Assembly: GCA_947846985.1 (NCBI GenBank) | Contig: CANTUZ010000002.1 | Location: forward strand, 154,871,889 to 154,935,888 | DNA length: 64,000 bases | Reading direction: 5' to 3' | From: Fratercula arctica | Lineage: Eukaryota; Chordata; Aves; Charadriiformes; Alcidae | Shown: in pieces, positions 38,156 through 49,900 of the stretch | How the letters are laid out: each line of letters opens with the position of its first letter | How positions within the stretch are numbered: the first letter of the stretch is position 1 | The notes under the pieces: model-generated | The model's database searches: none | Seen by the model: the letters and a program-made list of their open reading frames with translations, nothing else | Told to the model about the DNA's origin: nothing | Position numbers and translations under genes: made by a program

Positions 38156-39894
38156 AAGCGGAAGAAAAAAAAAAGTTGTTAGTTCCAATACCATGCTTTT
38201 TCAACTAGAAATCTTGCGGGCACTCTGCTAACATTGTCAATGTAGTTCTACAAAGCTCCAAGACGGATGCTGAATGGGTACAAGTGTACAAGTGTTTCCA
38301 TTTCATACCTGTGTAAAGTAAGGGGAGGATGGGAAGTTGTAAGGTACTGGAATGAGACCGCAGGAATTTGGATTCCTGTGCCAGTCCCACCAGAAATACC
38401 CAACACGACATTAGGAAAGCTACTTTAGGCCAAAATTCAAAGGCACTTAAAACAAATTGGTTACACAGCCAGATCTTCAAATGCTCCATAGCTAGAGTTT
38501 ATTGATTTTAAGGAAAGTTAGTGCAAAATCTTTTCAATAATCTTTGGGAAAAAGAATATCTTTGGCATCTCCTGAATCTGACACTGATGATTAGCCCCAG
38601 AGATTATATACATGTTTCGTGTTATTCATATGTCACCCTGAGGTCTTGCTAAATTTGTGCTTAGATGTCTCTTTGTAAACTAGAGTTGCTAATGTCTGCT
38701 TATTCACTTGTCTGTCTAGGAGCTAAGCTTTTTGGAGGGCCAATAACCTACGTATTTATTCCATGCCCAAAACAAACTCACAAAGGTATAACAATGCTAC
38801 AAATAATTGCTAATAATGTAATAAGAGGCAACATTAAAAAGGCAAGCCCTTTTTAATCTTTAAAGGGGCAAACTCAACTTATGTTTATTCTCCATCTCAG
38901 GTCACCACAGCTTTCCCAAGGTGAGAGAAGGCCTGATTCAAAGAAGGGTTCAGGTTCATGTATGTCCGCTTATCTCTCTGGGATAGGAAGGTTTCCCAGG
39001 ACAGAGCGTAGGAAGCCACAATCTCAGTCTTGCATAAAGTACGGTTTACTGTGATTGATAAACACATGCAAGAGTTCTGGTTCTTCTAGGAAAATCAATG
39101 GAAGCTTAGCCACCAATTTCAGTAGAAACCACCTGTGGCCAAAGTAAAATATCATTAGCCCTGTGTTTTGTTCCAGCAGTTCCTACTGCCAGGGCATAAT
39201 GAACAGCAGTGTCAGCATATTAGTATTTATTCCAAAATGACAGCATTGGGTTTGACAAGTGACAGACTGAACGCAACAAGTCTTTGATTCTGGCAGGCAG
39301 TTTCTTTCCAGAGTCCCGAAGGTTATGCAGACTAGGAGACAAGTATTTTTATATTCAGTCTGCAGAGTCAAGACTCCAGGGAAATTGTTTTGTTTAACTT
39401 TGAAGTCTTTGCAACATTAAATTTTACATAGATTCACATCTGCTTCCACACTTCTAAGACGTTTACAGGTGATCTGACCTCTTTTCAGCCTCATTAGACT
39501 TACCAAATAATTGCAAGCAAACAATCAGGCCCCTCTGAAGGAGAAAAGCCTCCAGACTGTGCAAGTAGGATGCATTCTTAATTGGCACATCCATGCATCA
39601 CTGAGTATTGCTCGGGCTCATTGCCGCTATGTGATTTAATGCAGCAGTCTGTACTTCCCCCTGTGTCTGATAGTAACGTGACAAGGGATTTTAAAATGTA
39701 TGTGTCTGGGAAACATAATAAAGTCAAAATACTGGGGAGAAAGCAAGGGAGCGGCTGTATATTTATAGTAGGTTTTGTATAAGCAGAGCCAAATCACAGT
39801 TCTACCAGAGTTTGAAACTGGGGAGAAGGGGGATTTGGATAAAAGTACATGGCTAAGCAGCAGCAGAACCTGTGGATGCTTAGACCCACCAAAA
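36221..39894. other. Unique non-coding sequence, no gene seen
   Basis: No recognisable gene. The 159-codon minus-strand frame at 36352-36831 has no motif I recognise and is overlapped by a second minus-strand frame (36473-36694). The stretch 36990-37260 is AT-rich with several homeodomain-like cores (see findings). A long A tract is at 38121-38174. Confidence 0.55.
38121..38174. repeat. Poly-A tract (A33 plus interrupted A run)
   Basis: Thirty-three uninterrupted A, then 'gaaagcggaag' and ten more A. Upstream sequence is not recognisable as a retrocopy and there are no clear flanking target duplications. Confidence 0.85.
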
Positions 39895-40027
39895 ATCATA
39901 GAAAGCTTTGGGTTGGAGGGGACATTTAGTCATCATCTAGTCCAACCCCCCTGACATGGGCAGGGACATCTGTCATTAGATCAGATTGCTCAAAGTCCCA
40001 TCCAACCTGACCTTGAACGCTTCCAGT
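39895..40027 (-). mobile_element. CR1 3' UTR fragment, minus strand
   Basis: The left end 'atcatagaaagctttgggtt' and 'tggaggggacatttagtc', followed by 'catctagtccaacccccctg' and 'catccaacctgaccttgaac', are the reverse complement of the avian CR1 3' UTR. Only the 3' UTR and the last ORF2 codons remain. Confidence 0.88.
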
Positions 40028-42876
40028 GAAATCAAACCTAAGTGTCTCAAATAGAGGACTTGGAGGAATACAAAAACTGAGAGTCCTTAAAGACAAACAC
40101 AGGTAGTTTTGTTGCTTGGGACTTGACATAGCACAAGGATTTACACAAAGAGGTGAAATCCAGGGCTCTGTAGGTGTTCCCAGTTTAAACCAGTAATGTT
40201 TCTACACTCATGCTTCACTCCCGTGCCATGCACAGCTCAGGAGATGATAGCAAAGGCAGCACTGTGTCAGATCTTCTGATCCTCAAAGCACATTCCTAGA
40301 AGGAACAAGAAGGAGCCTGAAGGAGAGGAGACACCTGAGTGGTCAGGAAGCACTGGGTGAAAAGAAGTCTTGGCAGTGCCTTTCCTCTCACTGTGACTCA
40401 TGGCCATATTGACCAAGGGAAGAATCTGCTCAAGTTATTTCAACTCTCCAGACCTTTTCCTTCTCCTGGGGAGAATTTTCCATCAGCTCATTAAGCAGGC
40501 TCTGGTGGCAGTGCCTGAACAAAAAAGTTAGTGTGCCATAGTATTAAATTATCTTTCCACGGGCATAAGGGTTGATTTATAAAGTGTCTTTACAGTGGTC
40601 TCAGGCTTTAGAAGTGGTCCAAAGGGAAAAGACTAGAATGTGCTTTGTGGGAACCAAAGGTACAAGGAATACCCTGGGAAAGTCAGTTACACTCGTGTGT
40701 AGTATTAATCCTAAGTATTTTCAGGTCTCTCTAGAAAATGAAGAAAGCTCAGCTATTTAAGGATCAATTGTGCCTTTAACTTTTCCCCCATGTAGCTTAT
40801 GAAGAGTTTTGATTACCTGTGAAACTGGTGCAACAAAACCGTGTCAGTGGTCATTTAATTCCTGCCCCTAGACACACCGCAGTGATTGAAGAAGGAGTTC
40901 AGTTTCCACAGTCAAGTCACATGAAGGTGTCTGCTGAAAACACTAGCAATGCTGCTAATGTAGCTCCACAGGACTGGTGTACCCTAGGATGAAAACACGT
41001 GTGATCACTGAAAAGTGAGAAAACCCCACCATCTCATTCCACTTTCCATTTCTACTTTCCAAGGGAAAATTTGATCACTACCTGGAAGGTGTTGATGCAG
41101 GGCTGGAAATGAGAGATATCCATACAATTTTAACCCTTTTTGTTGGCTTGCTCAGGAGTCACCTATGAGATGGTAGGGTCATTGATGCACCCATGGACAC
41201 CAGCATCAACCAGAAGCAGTGCTCTAGGAGGGTCAGCAGTCCAAGGTTCCAAGAGACAGAAAAGTGAGAAATCTGGGGTCTCTGTAACAAAATTCTGGAA
41301 TGCCCTGGAGTGTACGTCCCCAGATATCTCAACATTTCCTTCAGCTCCAATCGGCACAAAGAAGGTTAACAGTAAAATTCTGGGCAGCCCACACCCAGCA
41401 CTTTGAGTTTCAAGAATGTCTAGCCTGGAGCAATAAGAAGAAAGAAAGGGCTTTCTCTGTTTGGAATGGATGGGGAGATGTGAAACATTTAATCCAGTGC
41501 AAGATCTTGTGCCCCATTTTGGACAGCAGCCAGAAGCTGGAGTCTGAGAAGAAGTCAGGAGAGCCAAGCTGGTCCATGGATGTGGGCTAACTTGCTGCCT
41601 GCAGACCATGTGATCCTCTGCTTTCTAATGTCAATTGTATTGCTAATCAAAACCTGTGCTCTATACCTAGAGCAGCATGAGTCGTTCTTGAGTCAATTCC
41701 ACCTTTTTCTTTCAATAATATTCTTTCTAATTCTTCAGCGGTTTGGGGGCAGAGCTAATGATGTATTTTATTTTCTCTTTTTCAAAGAAAATGATCCAAA
41801 TATCACTGAAGTCAAAAGGAGTTTGCACCCCTTCATGGGATCTGAACAGCAAGCAACAGAAAAAGGCTTTGTTTCAGGGGATACCCAGCAGACAATCACT
41901 GACAGTGATCAATGGGTCCCAAAGCAGAGAAAAGGGAAGATTCGGAGCACTGATCTCATTTGGCATGCAGACAGCATCTCCGGTTCCCCGCATGTCCAGC
42001 TCAGCGGCAGAGCAATGAGTAAAGGTCGCCCTGGTGACCCCAGTCTGGGTAATGTCCCCATATGGTGCGTTGACACACAGACCTGTACAATGAGCTGTCA
42101 GAGGAGAAAAGACTGGACACTTCTTCATATTCAAATTGCACTGTCAAAAACTTCGGACAGAAACATGTATTTTCGGTCTTAAAGCACACTGCTCAGCACA
42201 GACTGAAAAAAGTTGATGCTTGGAAGGTTTTTAAGGGTCTTCTTTTAGTAAAACAACAAGGAACTCTGCACTAATTTCTCCATGAAAAAAAAAAAAACAA
42301 CAAAAATCATAGCTGATATAGTAAGATTAATTGGATGAGATTATGCAGAAGCATAGCATCATTTATAAAGATTACTCTTAATAACTACAGAATGACTTCA
42401 AGAATGAGATTCTTAATAGGGGTTGCTAAAATCATCCTGGAGAAGTCAATAACAATACAAATATCAATTTTTCAGTCACATAGCATAGTCAAGAAACACT
42501 GCAGACACTAAAAGCTCTCTCTTGGCTGCTGAGAAGGCTCCAATGAATCCTTTGGTGGTAACTGTTGATGATCTATGATCTTTTGATCTGGTAGGCCAGC
42601 CCTGAGAGAGACGGCAGAGATTTTGCAGTCTGCATGAAGCCAGGCTGAGCACTAGAGACCGAGGCTTTGGGCTCCAGATTTTGCAGTCCCCGGCCAGTCC
42701 CTTACACCATAGGCAGGACCCATCCCACAGAGCTCAGCTGTGGCAAACTGGACCCGCTCTTGGCCTCATCACTACATGCTCCCTCCAGCCCTCATGTAAT
42801 TTTCACCACCAGACACCCTATTACCTGAGTATCTTTGATATCTGTGAAATAATTCTGCAAAAGGAGAGTTGGGCAG
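40028..42876. other. Unique sequence with one 200-codon unassigned ORF
   Basis: The segment has no recognised repeat. It includes the longest open frame in the window outside transposons (41580-42182, listed separately), with frames also open on the opposite strand (41163-41609, 148 codons; 41874-42134, 86 codons). Openness on both strands suggests chance rather than coding. Confidence 0.5.
41580..42182 (+). other. Unassigned 200-codon ORF in unique sequence, probably chance
   Basis: It begins MWANLLPADHVILCFLMSIV and has a hydrophobic N-terminal half (roughly residues 10-60, phenylalanine- and leucine-rich) followed by a polar half rich in S, Q, K and D. I recognise no domain. A pyrimidine tract ending in AG at 41737-41738 looks like a splice acceptor, and GT dinucleotides with donor-like context lie at 42019-42020 and 42049-42050, so an internal exon within the ORF is conceivable. 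There is no Kozak-type support or promoter, and the opposite strand is also open over part of it. I think it is most likely not coding. Confidence 0.15.
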
Positions 42877-42975
42877 ATCATGGAATGGTTAGAGTTGGAA
42901 GAGACCTTAAAGATCATCTAGTTCCAATCCCCCTGCCACAGTCAGGGACAGCTTCCACTAGACCAGGTTGCCCAA
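42877..42975 (-). mobile_element. CR1 3' UTR fragment, minus strand
   Basis: 'atcatggaatggttagagtt' and 'ggaagagaccttaaagatca', then 'tctagttccaatccccctgc' and 'ccactagaccaggttgccca', are the reverse complement of a CR1 3' UTR. About 100 bp is recognisable. It lies 270 bp left of the large CR1 in the same orientation, but the tails differ, so it is a separate insertion. Confidence 0.85.
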
Positions 42976-43242
42976 TTGCATTAAGTGCCCTCTGTGCTGG
43001 ATCCTTTCAAAACATTTTTACTGTTACTGGTCACTGTCACTGAGAGCGATGGCAGAGCTCAGGTGCTGCGGGAAGAATTGCACTGAGAGTCACACAGATG
43101 CTTGATGCAGATCTTCTGCATGTTTCCTTGGCTAGATGCAGGGAAGAGTACGTAGCCCTCTGATGGATTTATCCCGTTTTCCGATACTCCAGGCACAAAG
43201 ACAGTCCTTGCTGCATCACCTCACAACATGCTCTGTGGTGGG
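42976..43242. other. Short unique spacer between two CR1 copies
   Basis: Nothing recognisable. It separates the small relic ending near 42975 from the 3' end of the large CR1. Confidence 0.5.
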
Positions 43243-43319
43243 TCATAGAATCACAGAATCATAGAATCATAGGGTTGGAAGGGACCTCTGGAGATCATCT
43301 AGTCCAACAGCGGGGTCAT

Positions 43320-46240
43320 CTAAAGCAGGTTACACAGGAACACGTCCAGGCAGGTTTTGAATGTCTCCAGAGTTGGAGACTCCACCACCTCTCTGGGCAG
43401 CCTGTTCCAGTGCTCTGCCACCCTCAAAGTAAAGAAGTTCCTCCTCATGTTTAGCTGGAACTTCCTATGCTCAAATTTGTGCCCGTTACCTCTTGTCCTG
43501 TCGCTGGGCACCACTGAAAAGAGCCTGGCCCCATCCTCCTGACACCCACCCTTTAAGTATTTATGAGTGTTGATAAGATCCCCCCTCAGCCGTCTTTTTC
43601 CCAGACTGAAGAGACCCAATCCCTCAGCCTTTCTTCATAAGAGAGGTGTTCCAGTCCCCTAATCATCTTTGTAGCCCTTTGCTGTACCCTCTCCAGCAGT
43701 TCCCTGTCCTTCTGGAACCGGGGAGCCCAGAACTGGACACAGTACTCCAGGTGCGGCCTCACCAAGGCAGAGTAGAGGGGGAGGATGACCTCCCTTGACC
43801 TGCTGGCCACACTCTTCCTGATGCACCCCAGGATGCCATTGGCCTTCCTGGACACAAGGGCACATTGCTGGCTCATGGTCATCCTGTTGTCCACCAGGAC
43901 TCCCAGATCTCTTTCCACAGAGCTGCTCTCCAGCAGGTCAGCCCCCAACCTGTACTGGTGCATGGGGTTGTTCCTCCCCAGGTGCAGCACCCTACACTTG
44001 CCCTTGTTGAATTTCATAAGGTTTTTCTCTCTGCCCAGATCTCCAACCTGTCCAGGTCTCTCTGTATGGTGGCACAGCCTTCCGGTGTGTCAGCCACCCC
44101 CCCCCAGCTTTGTGTCATCAGCAAACTTGCTGAGGGTGCGCTCTATCCCCTCATCCAGGTCATTGATGAATATATTGAAGAGGACTGGACCCAGTACTGA
44201 CCCCTGGGGAACACCGCTCGTCACTCACCTCCAACTAGACTCTGTGCCCCTAATCATGACCCTCTGAGCTCTGTCTTTCAACCAGTTATCTATCCACCTT
44301 ACTGTCCGTTCATCTAACCCACTCTTCTTAAGCTTCCCTATGAGGATGCTGTGGGAGACCGTGTCAAACGCTTTGCTTAAGTCAAGATAGACCACATCTA
44401 CCGCCCTCCCCTCATCTATCCATCCAGTCATGCCATCATAGAAGGCTATCATCAGATTAGTCAGACATGATTTCCCCTTGGTGAATCCATGCTGAGTACT
44501 TCTGATAGCTTTCTTTTCCTCCACATGCTTTGAGATGACACCCAGAACGAGCTGTTCCATCATCTTTCCAGGGATGGAGGTGAGGCTGACCGGCCTGTAG
44601 TTCCCCGGCTCCTCCTTCTTGTCTTTTTTGAAGACTGGAGTGACATTGGCTTTCCTACAGTCCTCAGGCACCTCGCCTGTTCTCCAGGACCTTTCAAAGA
44701 TGATGGAGAGCAGCCCAGCAATGACTTCTGCCAGCTCTCTCAGCACTCTCGGTTGCATCCCATCGGGGCCTATGGACTTGTGAATATCTAAATGATGTAA
44801 TTGATCCCTCACTCGATCCTCCTCAACCTAAGGGAAGTCTTCTTCTTTCTCTGTTACTTTATTCAAGTGCCTGGGACTCCTAAGGGCTGGGCCGAGCAGT
44901 AAAGACCGAAGCAAAGAAGGCATTCAGCAACTCGGCCTTCTTCGCATCCTCCGTCACCATGGCTCCTGTCTCATTCAACAGTGGGCCCACAACTTCTCTG
45001 GTCTTCCTTTTGCTTCCAATATACTTGTAGAAGCCCTTCCTGTTGAGCTTGACATCCCTAGCCAGGTTCAATTCCAAGGCGGCCTTGGCTTTCCTTGTTT
45101 CATCCCTGCACGCTCTGGTGGCATTCTTGTAATCCTCCCAAGGGGTCAGTCCCTTCTTCCACTTATTGTAAAGTTCTTTCTTCCACTTGAGCTTTTTCTG
45201 AAGCTCCCTGCTTAACCATGCAGGTCTCCTGCGTCCCTTGGCCGATTTCTTTCTCTTAGGGATGCACCGATCCTGAGCTTGGAGGAAGTGGTCTTTGAAT
45301 ATCAACCAGCTTTCTTGAGCCCCTTTGCCTTCCATAGCCCTAGCCCACGGGATCTCTCCAAGCAGTTTCTTGAAGAGGCCGAAGTTAGCCCTCCTGAAAT
45401 CCAAGGTTGTAATTTTACTTCTTGCTGTTTTGTGCATAGTACCCATGATCCTGAACTTTATCATTTCATGATCACTACAGCCTAGGGTGCCCCCAACCTT
45501 AATGTCCTCACCAGTCCCTCTGTGTTTGTCAGTACCAGGTCTAGAAGTGCTCCTCTTCTTGTTGGCTCCTGTACCACCTGTGTCAAAAAGTTGTCATCAA
45601 TGCACTGGAGGAGCCTCCTGGACTGCCCATGCCTGGCTGTGTGGTCTTCCCAGCAGATATCAGGGTGATTGAAGTCCCCCATGAGAACCAAGGCCTGCGA
45701 TTGCGAGGCTACCTTCAGCTGTCTGTAGAAAGCCTCATCAGTTTCCCCATCCTGATCAGGTGGCCTGTAATAAACACCCACAACAGTGTCCCTCATATTT
45801 TCCTGTCCCTTAATCCTCACCCATAAGCTCTCGACCCTCTCTTCATCTGCCCCTAGTGAGAGCTCAATGCATTCCAAATGCTCTCTCACATAGAGTGCAA
45901 TTCCACCACCACACCTCACTGGCCTGTCTTTCCTGAAAAGGACATAGCCATCCATGACAGCATTCCAGTCATGCGAGTTGTCCCACCACATCTCAGTAAC
46001 TGCAATGAGATCGTGGCCCTGCAACCGCACACAGACCTCCAGCTCTTCCTGCTTATTCCCCATGCTGCGTGCATTGGTGTATAAGCATTTCAGAGAGGGA
46101 GTTGTGTATGTAGTTTCGACCCTTGAGATGTGGTGTGCCTTCTGCCTTTCAGAAATACTGGCACACTGGCCCACGAGCACTGAGCAACTACACCCTGGCA
46201 CCTCACCAGCAAGCCCAGTACCATCCCCACCCCCCTTCAA
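43320..46240 (-). pseudogene. CR1 ORF2 (APE endonuclease + reverse transcriptase), broken
   Basis: ORF2 nicks target DNA and copies CR1 RNA into it. The endonuclease fills the first ~250 residues (46240-45482): N56 in YTNARS, E83 in VTEMWW, YYRPP near 157-161, GDFNHPD with D189 and N191, and LLDLVLTN near 232-239. A frameshift just before 45482 puts the final SDH motif (45476-45468) in another frame. The linker follows (45464-44880), a second frame change lies between 44880 and 44812, and the RT follows with NYRPVSLTSIPGK, HGFTKGKS, YLDLSKAFDTVSH and the catalytic FADD at 44114-44125. An in-frame TGA at 44225-44227 and a C9 run at 44097-44105 interrupt the RT. A last frameshift near 43620 precedes the C-terminal part, which ends in [16 protein letters not shown]. 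The start codon is unclear; the displayed first codon is TTG. Confidence 0.93.
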
Positions 46241-46242
46241 AT

Positions 46243-46989
46243 CTAATTTAAAGCCCTCTCAATGAGCCCTGATAACTCTTGTCCTAGAACCCTTTTTCCC
46301 CTGGAAGTCAAGGTATTCCTGCCTGTTACCAGCAGGCCAGGCGTTTTGTAGATCAGGCCGTGATCAAACAACCCAGAGTCCTGCCGGCAGCACCAAGCTC
46401 GAAGCCAGGCATTGATCTGCTGGCTCCTCCTATTTACCCCCTCATCATTCCCCACAACTGGGGGGACAGATGAGAACACAACTTGCGCTCCTGATCCCTT
46501 GACCAGGCGTCCCAGGGTCTTGAAATCTTTCTTCATTGCCCTTGGACTTCTTCTTGTTACCTCGTCGTTGCCTATCTGAAAGAGCAAAAGTGGATAGTAG
46601 TCTGAGGGCCGTACCAGGGAAGGAAGCATCCTCTTCACGTCCTTGACCCGGGCCCCAGGGAGGCAGCAGACCTCCCTATGTACCGGGTCCGGCCTGCATA
46701 TTGGGCCTTCCGCTCCCTTCAGTAATGAGTCACCTATGACAAGGACAAGTCTTTTCTTTTTTACCACAGAGGTTTTGATGCAGGGGGAGGTCTGACTAGA
46801 CCTTGCTGACGGCTCCAAGGTAGGAGAAATATTGTGCTCGTCATCATCCAGGTTCCTCTGCAGAGCATTGTACCTGTTAAATAATGGCACCCGGGAAGGT
46901 GGGGTAGTCGCCGGGCAGTCTCGAGTGCGGTGCCTGTTGCGCCGTGCAGGAACTACCTGCCATTGCCCCCTGTCCTCCAGGGGTCGCAC
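46243..46989 (-). pseudogene. CR1 ORF1 C-terminal part with SGNH/GDSL esterase domain
   Basis: CR1 ORF1 proteins bind nucleic acid and carry a C-terminal SGNH-hydrolase (esterase) domain. Here 248 residues are open. An N-terminal basic, low-order part (DRGQWQVVPARRNRHRTRD) leads into LVLVIGDSLLKG at residues 81-92, where GDS (86-88) is block I with the nucleophile serine. PGARV at 111-115 fits block II, and QIGND at 139-142 is a shortened block III. The final block, normally DGxHL with the catalytic Asp and His, reads GRNTL at about 223-227, so both residues appear lost. The frame ends with a TAG at 46243-46245, three bases before the ORF2 frame. The first ATG is internal to the ancestral gene, since the true N-terminus is truncated. 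Confidence 0.88.
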
Positions 46990-49900
46990 TACTGTTCATA
47001 GAATCTCCTGTCCTAGAAGGTATACGCATGGTGGATGGGGCTTTGGGGTTTCACAGTGACACCGTTCTGGCAGGGAGAGGAGCAATGGGGGATTCAGGGC
47101 ACTTGTAAAACCCAGACTCCTCTCTCCCTTCAGATGTAGCAAAAGGACCATGAAATATCCTCTGGGTGAGCAGGATCTGAAGATATACCTAGTGCCCATT
47201 TCTTCTGGGGAACCTAGATGCATGTTGAAGCCCTACCTGACAGACAATGTCACGGCAGAAGCCGTGTCACCACCTCCCACAGCCTGGAGCAGAGCTGCAC
47301 TCCTGGTGGCACCAGCCAGGATATTTCTGCTGGGGGAGAAGAACTCATAGTACATTGCACTTGGGAAGGACTAAGGATGAGCAGCAGCTACCAGCCTCCC
47401 ATACACAGGTACCTAAAATATCCTCTAAAATGTGACTAACCTGCATCAAACCCGACTGCTGGCACACAAGGGAGAACAGGGTCCCTTCTTTGCCTTTCTA
47501 AGCCACTGGAAAGGGTTGTCTGCAGACTGGTCCACAGTACCCTCCTCGGAAGAGCAGGCTGGAGCTGCTTGCCCTCCATGTTCACTCTTCATTATGATTA
47601 ACTCCTCCATCACAGATTGGGACACAAGCATCCATCTCTGCTCGGCCAACTGGAATCACTGGCCAGCACACCCCGCGCCATTTATCACCGGCACTTACGT
47701 GGGAGAGGCCGACAGCAGGTGCCATTTGTGTCAGCGCCGCTGCGTGAGCCGCCTGATTAATTAAAGTCACGCAGCCCCCAGGCTGCTGGGAGGGCAAGGA
47801 GGAGCAGGAGGGATCGTTTGTTAGCTCTCCCTTAGCGCTCGCTGTCTCCTTCAAAGGCCCTTTCTGTAGAAGCACACAAATCCCACAGTGCCTTTAGGCC
47901 ATGGAGATGGGAAGGGTGATCTCCCTGGGGAACGGCTTTTGTGGGTCACTATTGGTGGAGCTCCATGCCCCAGGACGGGGCATGAGGGTTCCACGGACTC
48001 ACTTCATCTCTTGCAACCTTGTTTCTAAACATGCTGCTTTCAAATAAGTGAGATAAATGATTCTGTAATTCTGTGAAAAAGGAAAAATAATCCCAGCAAG
48101 CACTGAGATAATTAAACAATTGCCCCACATCCTGCAAACAGGGAATTTCTATTATTCATGAAACAAAGCTGATGGGTGCAATACCATTTCTTTTTGTTCT
48201 CACATTACAATTGCATCCATCCAGTTTCACCAGCCCTCACATTACCCTCAATTCAAACAGTTCCCTTAAGTCTGGACAGATACTGATGTAAGTGAGACCA
48301 CCAGTCCCTGTCACGCTGCTTTAGAAGAGCTGCAATGACAGACCCCATAGTGCTTCTTGCCCATTTTCAGCTAGGCTGGGTTTTGTAACCGCATGAAACC
48401 CAGTGACATGATATGCCACATAAGGGTTGCCCAAGGGAAAGACCGACCTTCATTCGGGTATGAAGCAGGTCTGACTCACAGGGGATGAGGCTACACATTG
48501 CAGTGGAGCAGCCGTTTGGAATTGCCATCCATCCCTGGCACTGACACACCGGTCTACTTCACATAGCATCATCGTTGCACATTCACCCACATCCAGGCAG
48601 TGTTCCTCACTGCTCTGGGATGAAAAATTTTCTCATCCTTATCACTGGCCAAAACCCTTTCCCATACTTTGAGACTGGGAAGTAGAAGATGCATTTCACT
48701 GTGGAGAGACACCAGCCAGGACTCTGCTACTTTTCAACGCTTGCTTACATCTTGTTGGAGCAGAGGGCACTGGTTTCTCTATTATGTATGTGCAATCAAA
48801 ATAAAGAGAATTCCTGAACTTTTAGCACCCTAGAGGTATTGCCTATTTCCCAGACTCAAAATAGCTAGTTGGCACCGTTTAAAGGTGGCTTGCGCTCAGA
48901 TTTTCAGCCTGCCAAGTAATGTTATTTCATCCAGCAGCACTGCAGTGCTCACTCCTTAGCAGTTGCGCACACCCCCTGCCCTAGTCTTACATCACACAAA
49001 GCTAGAAGAAGCTGAAAGGAAAAGATTTAAGGTGATTTTGCCAAAGACTGTATGTGTATCTTTCATTGAATTGCCCAAGAGGCAAATACAGTTTTTCATG
49101 TTATCAAATACACTTGCTGGCCCCTGATCAGTTTTCTAGGGCATTGCAACTGAAATCTCAGGGAAGAGTTAGGAAAGGAGCAGCCGAGTGGGTAAATTCC
49201 CTCTGCTCTCCAGCAGCAGTGCCAGGGACACCGTGGTCAGGGTCAGGATGAAAGGCCAACATCTGAAGACCATTCATCTGGGTGTACCTGTACCTGCACC
49301 TGCATCTCTCAACCCTGTGAGTTTAAAGGGTAAGATGTCTCCCACCTTGGTTACCCTCCAGGGAAAAGTGTAGTATGGGGTTAATGCACCAAAGCTGCCC
49401 CATCAGTCAGGAGGGCCAGCAGAGCTCACCCCCAAATCAGGATGGGCATTAGCCATGCTCCCTGAAGTCTTGTGCAGCCTCGTGTGCCAGATGTGACACG
49501 CTGATCATCAGCCCAAGCTCAACTAGGTTCCACATCACTTCTAAAAGCACATATGAGGGAGTTCATCCCAGAGCACCACATCCCACCCATTGACTCTTTG
49601 TCCAACGAAGCAGACAAGGGTCAAACAGCCACAGAGGCTGGGGACACCCCATAACTTGCATCTAAAACCAAAAGCTTAACATCTGCATATTGTGTTGGGC
49701 ACTATAATCGAAGCTGGGGAAAAAAACTGTTCAGCAACCATCAAAACAGAGCAGCAGGAGAGATGATTTGCTGCACCCTCACTGCTGTCCCCTCATGTCC
49801 CTGAGCAGCAGACAGGTCCCTGTGCACCTGGGGAGGAGGCAAGGACCTCCGGGCTGCTCTGTGCAACACCAGCCTCGTACGTGGGCCAACAGATGGGCGC

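Larger units (their letters stand above)
43243..47003 (-). mobile_element. Near-complete CR1 LINE, about 3.76 kb, minus strand
   Basis: The 3' end is at the left, with the terminal repeat seen as 'tcatagaatcacagaatcat' followed by 'agaatcatagggttggaagg'. Moving right are the 3' UTR, ORF2 (reverse transcriptase, then endonuclease) and the C-terminal half of ORF1. CR1-type similarity stops near 47000, so the 5' UTR and the N-terminal half of ORF1 are missing; full CR1 elements are about 4.5 kb. There is no flanking target duplication that I can see, as is usual for CR1. The tail closely matches the plus-strand copy at 55905-56125. Frameshifts and a stop in ORF2 make this copy inactive. Confidence 0.96.

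Noticed and set aside
15344..38174. Poly-A tracts as tails of processed pseudogenes
   Set aside because: None has a recognisable retrocopy at its side or matching flanking duplications, and processed pseudogenes are rare in birds with CR1-only retrotransposition.
43785..46265. Plus-strand frames opposite the large CR1 (for example 160 codons at 43785-44267, 103 at 45954-46265)
   Set aside because: They are antisense shadows of ORF2 and ORF1 coding sequence, with no independent support.
46996..47223. Minus-strand frame just upstream of the CR1 ORF1 remnant, as a possible N-terminal half of ORF1
   Set aside because: Its residues do not show the expected ORF1 features and the nucleotide similarity to CR1 stops near 47000. 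It is flanking sequence.
48020..48080. 'gattctgtaattctgtga' as a CR1 terminal repeat
   Set aside because: No other CR1 sequence on either side; too short.
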